Positions 55,017 through 64,000 of a stretch of 64,000 nucleotides of DNA are shown here, piece by piece. The position numbers were made by a program, and so were the translations under genes. This stretch comes from Scalesia atractyloides (lineage: Eukaryota; Streptophyta; Magnoliopsida; Asterales; Asteraceae), in contig CAMTDV010000017.1 of NCBI GenBank assembly GCA_947069175.1, positions 52,027,137-52,091,136 on the forward strand, read 5' to 3'. Every line of letters starts with the position of its first letter. The stretch's first letter is position 1. A model generated the notes under the pieces. The model saw only the letters and a list, made by a program, of their open reading frames with translations, searched no databases and was not told the origin of the DNA.

Positions 55017-58000
55017 AGTCTACCCCCCTTAAAAGAGGTTTCGTCCCCGAAACCTTGCTTATTTCCACGGGACCATAGTCCTTTACTCACCAGTTACTTC
55101 CAGCCCTTCTATTTAGCACACTTTTAAAATATATAAACCTTTAGGTTTTGAATTCTTGCCTCATGTTAGTTCCCTAGTGATGATCATCACTACATGTTTA
55201 TTCATTCATTTCATTCACCATACATACCATGGCAAGAATTCACTCATTTACTTGATTATAAAAAGGTCTCATTCATGAACAATTATAACCGTACGTCTTA
55301 TCCTTACTTCTTAAATCAATCATAATACTTCCTTGCATTCATTGATCATAGCGACTCGTTTATTTCTACTTATATTCATAAATAATGTTGGACATGCCAC
55401 TCTTACCTTCGTCGCTCAAGTACTCATTACAACAATCCATTATTAACATTCTTCCTAATTACTTCATAGCCACATATTAGTTAGTATATGATCATAAGTA
55501 TCTCATAAACATTCCCTTGTAGTATTGCTACTGGAACCAAACCATTAGATCATACTCACTTATTCATACTCAACTTGGGAGTTAAACATCATTCTACGTC
55601 TGTTACCGTTAATTGCTACTATGTATACTCATATACGTACATTCACACATATGTTCTTACGTACATACATACCTTCATGAATACATTCGTACATGCATAC
55701 ATACATGCCTCATTCATTCATGGGCGATAATCCCTACTTCATGCATACGTACATTCATACGTATTTTCATACATACATACATACAAGCTTTATTCCTTTG
55801 TGCACATTCAATCCCATTTAATACATACGCACATACGTTCATATAGGTACACTCATACATCTATTTACATACACCCGAAAACATAAATTGCAAACATAAA
55901 CACCTCTATATGTACATGCTTACATACTTACTTATCGTTATATAATGCACACACTCATACGTACCTTCATACATGCTTACATACACATCTACTACTTTCA
56001 TTAGCCAAGGATTTTCATCATTCTCATCCATAACACTAACGGTTATCACATTTCATTTCATACCTTCGTTTTACATGGTGTTTATTCACCCATAATTCTT
56101 TCACAATTTCCCATTTGCGTTAGTGTTATACTGTAAATGGATCAAATACTACAATTTGTAAGACCTAAGCTTACATAATTAAAAGTTATAAAAACTCTTA
56201 CATTATACATAAGCAAATAAACTTTCATACACGTTTCGGATTTACTAAAAGTTCATAAGTGTTTGAAACACTTCAACACTTTAGATACAATAACACGTAA
56301 ATACTTATAAAACCCTTACAAGGTTCATCCACGTATACTTTACATTCCATTGTCAGTTAAATGTAAGCATTTCATCTGCGTATTCATTCCCTGGTGAGAT
56401 TTCAGTATCGTATACGTATTACATTTCATTCTCAAGGCACACTATTAATAACGTTAATGCGATAACGTATCTAAATCATGAATACGTACATACTTTCATA
56501 CATACCTACATACGTACATACGTTACTATATCTTTACATATACGCATACACTCATACATACCTTCGTACTTACGTACATATGCATCTTCATACGCAACAT
56601 ACATACATTTATACATAACTTCATACATGCATAACTTCCATCGGGACTAATGGGGGTTCGGGGGCAGCGCCCCCGAAAGAAGCGGGGTCCAAGGGGCAGA
56701 GCCCCTGGCTGGGGTCGAGCTGCTTCAGAAATTTAATTTCAACCTATTCGGGAACTTAACGGAGCACCGGGACGCGAACTGGATCAACCGGGATCAACAA
56801 TGGAAGAAAACAGAAAACGCAGATCCCAAGCACCGTCGCCGGCGCCCATAAGGGCCGTCGGCGACGCACCTCTGTTGCCCGAAATCCCCCGTAGACAGCA
56901 GGTTAAGCCGTCGGCCAAAAGTCAGAATACACGTACCGTCGGCAACGGCCCTACTGGGCGTCGGCGACGGCACCTAGAAATGCCATTTTCCTGCTGTTTT
57001 GCTTCCGTCGTTCGTGCATACTAAAACTCGCATAACTTTTAACCGTTTACCCGTTTAACCTCCCGTTTCTTCCTACATGATCGTAATTTGGTCCTCTATC
57101 ATATGGACTCAAAATCCCATGTCCGGATTAAGAAAATTCTTAACTTATAAGTTTTCGGCTTAATATTCATTTAAAAATTATTCGACCCGTTCATGTTTTT
57201 ATCAACCAAACACGTTAGTTCGATCCCAATTTCCCATGAACCTCATAATTTCAATGTTGTCTATCATACTAGGTTCAAATCACGGGTCTATATATGTTCT
57301 TAAACGCGTTTTCTCTCAAATGCTTATTTTGACCCATTAAGGGTATTTAAGCATATTTTAAGCATGGGTCGCCTTCATTCGTTCCTAGCTTCATACTTTC
57401 ACATTTCTTATCAATTGATTTTCCACCTTAACTATATTTGAAGTGGATTTAATGCAGTAATCTATTTATTCCGAGTTTTACCCCTCGGATTATCCTGTTA
57501 TGGCAAAGACTCTTATAGAGTCATTTGACCCAAAGATTTTCACCTCTCACTTTTTATACTTATTCTAACTATTTACTTGATTATAAAACTCGTTTTCAAC
57601 CAACCTTTAAGGGTCGTTTGCTTAATTTCGCTTACAAGGGCGTTTTGGTCATCTTTAACCCTTCTTTTACGACGAAGGGCTTTTAAAGCCATGTTTGACC
57701 AAAATCCCACTTTTTTTAACCGTAATCTTGTTTAATAATCATTATGTTTTAAAAACACCATGACTATAATTTAAATCATTCGGTTTACCTAATAAGGTAA
57801 CCAAATATCCATTTTGACCTTGTCGAACTCTCATAGAAACTCAAGTTCCAAATGATGAGTTGACCTATTATACATACCTGGCTCGGATCAACATATTGAC
57901 CCGTTTAATGCTTTGTTTTCATAACCGCTAATAGTTAGCGATGCAAATATATGTTAGATATTTTCTCCTGTAAGCATATAACTCGACAAATAATCATTAG

Positions 58001-58429
58001 TCGTCATCGTCAAATGGTAATATCATCATCAATTAACCCGTTTGGTCAAAACAACCCAAACTTTTTGCATTTTAAATAAATTGGTATTTATTTACCACTT
58101 CTCTCATTTGACTCATTACGGATTTTCACCGTATGGTCATAATCCTTAAACCCTTTTCCTACGCATGTAACCCATCATCGCTTACGCCATAGGGTGTCCT
58201 TTAAATTTTACTTTCATTCGTCAATACATAACTAACTTACCATTTTGCCCCTTTTTACCATTAAGTATGGTTTTCATCATTTCACTCGTTCCGACCCGTA
58301 TCATTTCGTGTCGGAACCTAATATTTCATAAATCACCTTATTGTACTTATCACACGTAAAATAAATAAGTATTCTACGAAATGAGCGTAAACTTTACTTA
58401 CCTTGCATCAAATTATGCTTTCCCGCGTA

Positions 58430-58830
58430 CTTGATCCGTTTCACTTACGGACTCAAGCCCTTCATTCTTCCTTTCTTCCTTGCATATTTAATCCGTATTC
58501 ACCCACGGATTTAACTTTCATTCCTTCTTTTCATTCTTCATAAGTTTGATCCATATTCACCTACGGATTCAAACCTTCATTCATACTTTCCATTCTTTTC
58601 GTTTCATTCCTGTTTGAATTCATTCACGAATTCAAACCTTTCATTCTTTTCATTCCATTCCAGTTTTAATTCATTCACGAATTCAAACCTTTTATTCATA
58701 CTTTCCATTCTTTTCGTTTCATTCCTGTTTGAATTCATTCACGAATTCAAACCTTTCATTCTTTTCATTCCATTCCAGTTTGAATTCATTCACGAATTCA
58801 AACCTTTTATTCATACTTTCCCTTCTTTTC
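58430..58830. repeat. Imperfect tandem array in LARD interior
   Basis: About seven units, each with a (GAATTC)ATTCACGAATTC or CCGTATTCACCCACGGAT-like core followed by AAACCTTTCATTC and T-rich spacer. The 3' four units are the most similar to each other. Confidence 0.75.
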
Positions 58831-59396
58831 ATTCTTATCTTTATTTCTCACGTTTGACCCGATTCTTAAAGAATCGGGGGACCCCTTTCCATCCCACACG
58901 ACCCCTATTCCCAGTTCGTCTGGACATACATGTGATGATTCTCATGATCCCATGAGCGTCCTATGCGTCTTGCACATTGGCCATGCGTGCAATCCACATA
59001 CTAGTCTCGTGTCCTCATAAGAATTATCACTTTATGTCCAGGGAACCGGCCTTAGGTTCGTGCCACACTCATATGAATCCTTCAAGGATTTCACCCTCGT
59101 ATATAAGGGTATGCTATATACCGATACTTACCAAATTTAAAATTTGTGTACCTGGGGTCCATTTTCCTAGCATATCACACACTTAACCTTTGTAATAGTC
59201 CGCGACTGCGGAACGTCCTCATTAACAAGCTCACCTTTCAAAATTCATCATTGTTAGTAACATCGCGCATACTTACTTATATTAAACTTTACCTTTCGGT
59301 CTTGATCGAGTCTTGGATTGTACGGGTCATTTATCACAAGAGCACACGGGTTTGAGTTCAAGTACCCACTATTTGTACTTGATTTCGCTCAAACCT

Positions 59397-59410
59397 AGGC
59401 TATGATACCA
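59397..59410 (-). other. LARD primer binding site
   Basis: Minus strand TGGTATCATAGCCT, adjacent to the LTR starting at 59414. It matches the 3' end of initiator tRNA-Met for the first bases and fixes the orientation of the element. Confidence 0.78.
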
Positions 59411-59413
59411 ACT

Positions 59414-61021
59414 TGTAACGCCCTAACATTTTTTTATCCAAAACTCACAGCGGAATACGAACCTAAAAATCTCTTTCGTTACAACCATTCTTTCACATTA
59501 AATACTTTAATGCTTTCTACAAATTAATTAAAAACCTGACATACTTATATTAAATGACGCGACCACGCACACCCATGTACAATCCATGTCTTGACTCGAT
59601 CTTCGACCACATACACTCAATGATGATAAATCCACAAATCCGCACAACCTGCAGTCACCACATACAGTCACATCGTTAGCAACCTGTGACATAATACATA
59701 AATTTTTAAAACATGTATAATCATGCGTCAACGTCTCTTGATCTCGCTTATGTAAATCCATTAACCCATCCATTCGAACACATCCGTCGCACTTCAATAC
59801 CGAACCTTCAACTTCCATTATTAGTATTCCTGCATTTCCATTACATTCTCAAAAGAAAACGTTCAGCATCATTAGACTTCTTTCATTTATGTGAGTTTAC
59901 GTATACACATAAACAAGTCTCATTCATTCGTGCACATAGTAAAATTCCAATTCATACATACATAAATTTCCACCTTTACGTGCTCATAGACATACTGTTC
60001 TATGGATTTCAACCACTTTCACCAATTAAACTCATTCCCATATGTATAACTACTTACTTCATCTTTAAGCATAACATCACTATGTAAGTTCCCTAGTTAC
60101 CACATGAACTATATTTAAAACACACCTCTCATGTTGGTTTGCTTGTCAAATACGTTATCATCATATTCTATACATGTTTACCCATCACTAGCATACCATA
60201 TCATATATTATTGTCATTTAGACATTTCATCAAACACTTGGTGTGCGTACTACTTTCTAAGCATAATGTACAAGCATTTCATGCTTTTCTTCCTAGTTAT
60301 CACTTTCGTTTATCAACACAAGTAAACATCATATGAACTCGATACCATACCTCATCTATATACAAGTACACGCCACATACTACACATATTCATAATCAAG
60401 TTCATATCATTTCATGGATTAAACATAAACCCACTTAGCTAAATGTGGTAATTCATCCAAACACCCAAATTATATCAATTTACTAAGAATCTTCACATAG
60501 GGTTTGTTCCTAAACGTGCATACATCACTAATTTAGCCATAGCTTCTCTAATCCATACATAATTCGCGATTATGATGATTATTCAAAATTTACAACTTCC
60601 CGAATCATCAAAATTTTACATACCTTATGATCCCCCTAGTTTGAGTGATCATTAATTCACGTTCGATTGTGAATTTGGGCTTCGTTTAGACCTTCACTTT
60701 GATGATTATGTTGGAAGTTAGGGTTTGGCTCAAGGAGCCTTCTCCTGGCTCGATCCAGAACACACACACGAAGTGTGTGTGTGTGTGTGTTTTCATTAAA
60801 TAAAACAACTTTCAAACTATCCCACTTTGGTCCCTCATGTTTCGTTTTAATTAAATAATGCTACAACTCATCGTTTATTACTAACCATACCAATAATCAA
60901 CTAGGCTAATTATTCCTAGTTATTATTCATTTACGGGTTAACTTTTATCATTAACTGTACCTTACCCGTTTCTTAGTAATAACCGGGTTTAAATTACCAA
61001 ACCCGTTTTTTGGGTGTTACA
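59414..61021 (-). repeat. LARD 5' LTR (1608 bp)
   Basis: Same termini as 53020-55016. It lacks the ~390-base segment: the reading passes directly from TAAGTTCCCTAG to TTACCACATGAAC near 60092. Confidence 0.9.
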
Positions 61022-61029
61022 CCTCGGCA
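61022..61029 (-). mobile_element. SINE, separated 5' tip
   Basis: Eight bases (minus strand TGCCGAGG) that continue as TAGTGGTGAAG at 53014 once the LARD and its duplicated target are removed. Followed by the SINE target duplication copy at 61030-61040. Confidence 0.68.
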
Positions 61030-61434
61030 CCAAAATACTCTTTTTTTTGTATTTGTTTTTTCAATTGTTTGATCTTGTTATTTACGTAAGCCATTGATTT
61101 GTGGAGATCAACAATGCAAGTTCCCGCTTACACTTCATATGTAATTTGTGTCTGGTATGGTAACCACCCTCAAATTAATCTAACGTTGTAATTGAAATGA
61201 ATTGGATTGAATCAACAAATCTTAATTAATTATAATTTGATGCGTGTTAGGAGCGTGAGATTTAGGATTTATGAAACCAATTCAGTTTCAATTGAAAATC
61301 AAATACCTAATTCGGTCTAGTTATAAATATTTCCTTTTAGATTATTTTTCGGTTCAATATGTTTCAAAAATAGAATAAAGAGGGCCTCGAATCTTGCTTG
61401 GCACTAAAAATATATTTAGTAATAAGTTGATTTA

Positions 61435-61840
61435 ATATTTATGGGTGAGGTTCGACTACAATGTCTAAAACTCCTAAAAGGTGTATAAAGTCATAAAACA
61501 CCATAGTTCCGTGCATAAAACACACATAAAACCCACAAGTAATATATTGGATGTTACTAAAACACCATACTCAAACCCCAGTAGTCCATAAAAAAACTTC
61601 AAACATACCACCGTAGGACTATAAATATAAAACACAACATCATAATCAACATAAAACACAACAATGTTAGTCATTCGATAATCAAAACCTTATCATCCAA
61701 AACACAAAACGAAACCCACAAATATGGTGTTTTAGTAATCTTCATTATGTTATTTGTGGGTTTTGAGTATCTTTTATAGTTGACATTATGATGTTTTATG
61801 ACTTTTTACATTTTTTAGAAATTTTAAACTTTATAGCCAA
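61435..61840. mobile_element. MITE-like fold-back with ATAAAACACCAT words
   Basis: About 60 bp at the left (through TATAAAGTCATAAAACACCATA, ending near 61505) is an inverted relative of the right end (ATGATGTTTTATGACTTTTTACA, 61787-61810, and on). The interior repeats AAAACACAAC. No coding region and no clear duplication. Confidence 0.55.
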
Positions 61841-63080
61841 CTCCTAGCCTAATATATATATCATTTATAATACTCTTAAGAACAGGGTATTGGTTATATT
61901 TGTAATGTTAAAATGTTAACTTATAAAGTTGTATTATGATGTTTCTTTTCTTAGAAATTGCAATAGCTAATATCATATCAAATTTAATAGCATTTTAGTT
62001 TTTACTAAATATATTAAACGAGTCTTCAGGACCCATGCGTTACGACGGGGCCACTAAACCAAACAAAAAGCAGACGTAAAAATGTTAAGTCACGCACATT
62101 TGTTATAGAGTCAGCTCATCAAATTTAAAAAACAAAAGTAAAAACCCAAAAAACTAATACGCCAAAATAGTTTCTTTTTTGTGATGGACTATTAGTTTCG
62201 AATTTCATCCCTATGTTTGTAAACCTCCTGTTATATACAGAAAAGGGTCCATTTTCATAATTTTCGTTACTTCAAATTTGATGTGTAAAAACAATTTTTT
62301 TTCTTAGTGATCATCCTAATATTATTTTATTTAATATAAGAGCTTTTAGCAATTCAAACACATACATTTTTGCAAATTATCTTCTATCGTTTTTCTCTTT
62401 CTATCTTACATCACCATTCACCATCAACCCAAACCCAATTGTTAAGAAACACTGTACTATAATCACCACACAATCACACATAGATAATTGATAATGTATC
62501 CATAAATCAATCAATCAATCACTCACACACACACACTCTCTCTCTCTCTCTCTCAACATACCACTCACCACTACCACCAACTGTCCAACCACCATTGCCA
62601 ATGGCCAAGATACCTCACGACAACACTACCACACGGCCACCACACAACAACAGTACCACAACACCGGGTTAGATCGGCGGAGATAGATCTGAGACGATGG
62701 AAGGTTTCTCAAGGAAGGAGGGCTTAAGTTTTTGGATTCAGTCAGCGACGATTACGGTATGGCGTTGCGGTGGAGTTCGCCCCTCAAGGCGTTCGGCGGG
62801 AGAAGCTAACGCCGGCAGCTTGTTTTAGATAAATTAATATTGATTCTAGTATACTTCCTTGTACAACAATTTAGAAAAAGAAAGAAAAAAAATGACAAGA
62901 AGTGGGATGTGTTATTGCTAGTGGAAGGTATGCACCAATAGAAACCAAAGAGTGAAGAGCATACACCAATAAAAACCAAAGGAATTGAACAGAGTGCTAA
63001 TGTAAGAAGAAGAAATTCTGCTAATTAATATAGGGAATATTCACTTGTTTTCTAAAATATTCGCAAGAAAAAATTACTAT
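61841..63080. other. Intergenic DNA, no gene recognised
   Basis: Contains (CA)n(CT)n at 62524-62555 and a GC-richer patch at 62640-62820 with no open frame of note. A stretch near 62010-62050 (GACCCATGCGTTACGACGGGG) resembles the Helitron-end motif seen at 36711 but lacks CTAG. Confidence 0.45.
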
Positions 63081-63102
63081 GGATTTAAATTTTAAAATGA
63101 AA

Positions 63103-63242
63103 CTATGGATTAAAATTAAATATGATGTCAGCATAATTTGTATCTTCTGTTGCCATGAACTCCTACCATAAATTGAAACTATGGATTAAAATTAAATATG
63201 ATGTCGGTAATAATTTGTATCTTCTTTAGCCATGAACTCCTC
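63103..63242. repeat. Tandem direct repeat, two ~70-bp copies
   Basis: GAAACTATGGATTAAAATTAAATATGATGTC...GCCATGAACTCCT occurs at about 63103-63171 and 63174-63242 with a few differences. Confidence 0.85.
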
Positions 63243-63439
63243 CCTTCTTATTTTATTTATTTTCATTTTCAAATTTTCAAAATCTACAAAGAAGAAAGGC
63301 CGGCGGGAATAGTGATGGCTTTTATTGGGCCACTAGTTGATGTCTCGTCTGTGTTCGGGGCGATGGACGAATAATGAGCGAGTGTTAGTCACCTCATTGA
63401 CACGAAAAACAATTAAATCGAGTCAACCAATTAAAAAAC

Positions 63440-63990
63440 TTTTATAGTTTTCAAAAAAAAAAAATGGCAATACTGTAATTTAGCTAAGGGCAATGTTGTA
63501 TTTTTTTTACTGTGGTAAAATCGCAATTTTCCAAAAGCTAAAGCGATGGCAATACTGTAAATTTGTTACGGGTGCAAATTCGTAAATTTGCGTAGGGCCA
63601 AATTCATAATTTTTAAGTTGGGGTAATATCATGGTATGAATTTGAACTAATGGTACAACCGTAATTTTTGGCTGTAGGAAATACCTTTTTTTATTTTCAA
63701 CTGAGGGCAAAACTGTAATTTTGAGTTGGGGGGAAAAGCATAAATGTAATTTGAACCGGAGGCAAAATGATAATTTTTAATGAAAATATATTTTTATTTT
63801 GAACTGGGGCAAAACGTAATTTTGACATGCGGACGAAACCGTAATTTTGAACCGAGGGCAAATTCGTAATTTTTAGCTGAGAGCAAAAGCATAATTTTAT
63901 TTTGAGTTTGGGACGAAAACGTAATTTTAAACTGGTGGCAAAAACGTAAATTTAAAATGAGTATAAAATAATTAACTGGTTGGTCCAATG
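63440..63990. repeat. Degenerate minisatellite, GGCAAAACNGTAATTTTGA-type units
   Basis: About 15-18 diverged units of roughly 28-34 bp, each with a GGGCAAAA/GGGACGAAA part followed by (C)GTAATTTT and GAACTG. Minus-strand frames here merely translate the repeat. It runs up to near the window end. Confidence 0.75.
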
Positions 63991-64000
63991 GGGGAGTGGC

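Larger units (their letters stand above)
55017..59413 (-). other. LARD internal region, non-coding
   Basis: No retroviral domain in any frame. Contains many ACATACATTCATAC-like tetranucleotide-type repeats (about 55600-56000 and 56480-56640), two GC-rich hairpins (56659-56675 and 56692-56706) and a ~50-66-bp tandem array (58430-58830). Short frames here derive from these repeats. Confidence 0.8.
53020..61021 (-). mobile_element. Non-autonomous LTR retrotransposon (LARD-like), inserted in the SINE
   Basis: Two LTRs (53020-55016 and 59414-61021) begin TGTAACGCCCTAAC and end GGGTGTTACA. The primer site TGGTATCATAGCCT lies on the minus strand at 59410-59397 and the polypurine tract on the minus strand at about 55030-55017 (AAGGGGGGTAGACT), so the element reads right to left. 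The 4.4-kb interior encodes no gag or pol. Flanks are CCTCA (53015-53019) and CCTCG (61022-61026), an almost perfect 5-bp duplication. Confidence 0.88.

Noticed and set aside
55613..55846. Frame rich in His/Thr/Tyr/Ile in the LARD interior
   Set aside because: Translation of ACATACATTCATAC-type simple repeats.
56800..57024. 74-codon basic frame starting MEENRKRRS
   Set aside because: Lies in the LARD interior, no recognisable domain, composition follows the local GC-rich repeat.
58614..58955. Repetitive Phe/Ser/Asn-rich frame
   Set aside because: Produced by the tandem array; the repeat explains it fully.
36711..64000. CRISPR-like array among the short repeats
   Set aside because: The organism is a plant, repeats are irregular, and no identical repeat-unique spacer pattern exists.
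1..64000. A novel multi-gene system or biosynthetic cluster around squalene synthase
   Set aside because: No cytochrome P450, oxidosqualene cyclase or other pathway gene is visible; all other coding sequence belongs to transposons or the dead subtilase.

Overview
The window is plant nuclear DNA. It carries one complete host gene, squalene synthase, with plant-type split exons and GT..AG introns. It also carries one broken plant subtilase and a dense nest of plant transposable elements: Ty1/copia, a non-autonomous LTR element, solo LTRs, Helitrons, hAT-like, fold-back, LINE and SINE. The retroelement domains and the squalene synthase exons resemble what I recall from Asteraceae (Artemisia/Tanacetum/sunflower-type genomes). 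That placement is inference from memory, not a search result.

Layout. (1) 1-15060: an old Helitron-like region with a recurring AACGCCA motif, an orphan acidic ORF, a PIF1-helicase C-terminus and a possible RPA-like remnant. A 10.9-kb Ty1/copia element (Copia-1, 165-11063, TSD ATTAC) splits it. Copia-1 has decayed gag-pol, lacks the integrase core and carries a large extra 3' coding region. (2) 16746-36226, minus strand: a subtilisin-like protease pseudogene whose exons can be followed with splice sites. One intron holds a fold-back element. That element holds Copia-2 (20142-29903, TSD AAAGA), whose 3' LTR holds a solo LTR carrying four tRNA-like modules. The next intron upstream holds an Ale/Retrofit-like Copia-3 (30780-35585) whose 3' LTR is cut to 33 bp, and the expected adjacent subtilase exon is absent. 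(3) 36227-45630: AT-rich repeat land with four Helitron-like 3' ends, a tandem duplication of about 0.5 kb, a solo LTR with TSD GATAC containing a LINE 3' end, and a hAT-like element with an 8-bp TSD. (4) 45635-48765, minus strand: squalene synthase with every splice junction in phase. (5) 49087-64000: a small MITE candidate, two related fold-back elements rich in ACGTGATT, a Helitron-like tandem repeat, a SINE split by an 8-kb non-autonomous LTR element (53020-61021), a further MITE and a degenerate minisatellite.

The only locus that looks functional is squalene synthase, which makes squalene from farnesyl diphosphate at the ER, the committed step to sterols and triterpenes. Everything else is mobile DNA or its wreckage. 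I saw no convincing new multi-gene system. The most informative signals are the precise nesting with target-site duplications, the 18-codon Asn microsatellite inside the subtilase propeptide, the evenly spaced tRNA-like modules inside one LTR, and the family-specific dispersed motifs.
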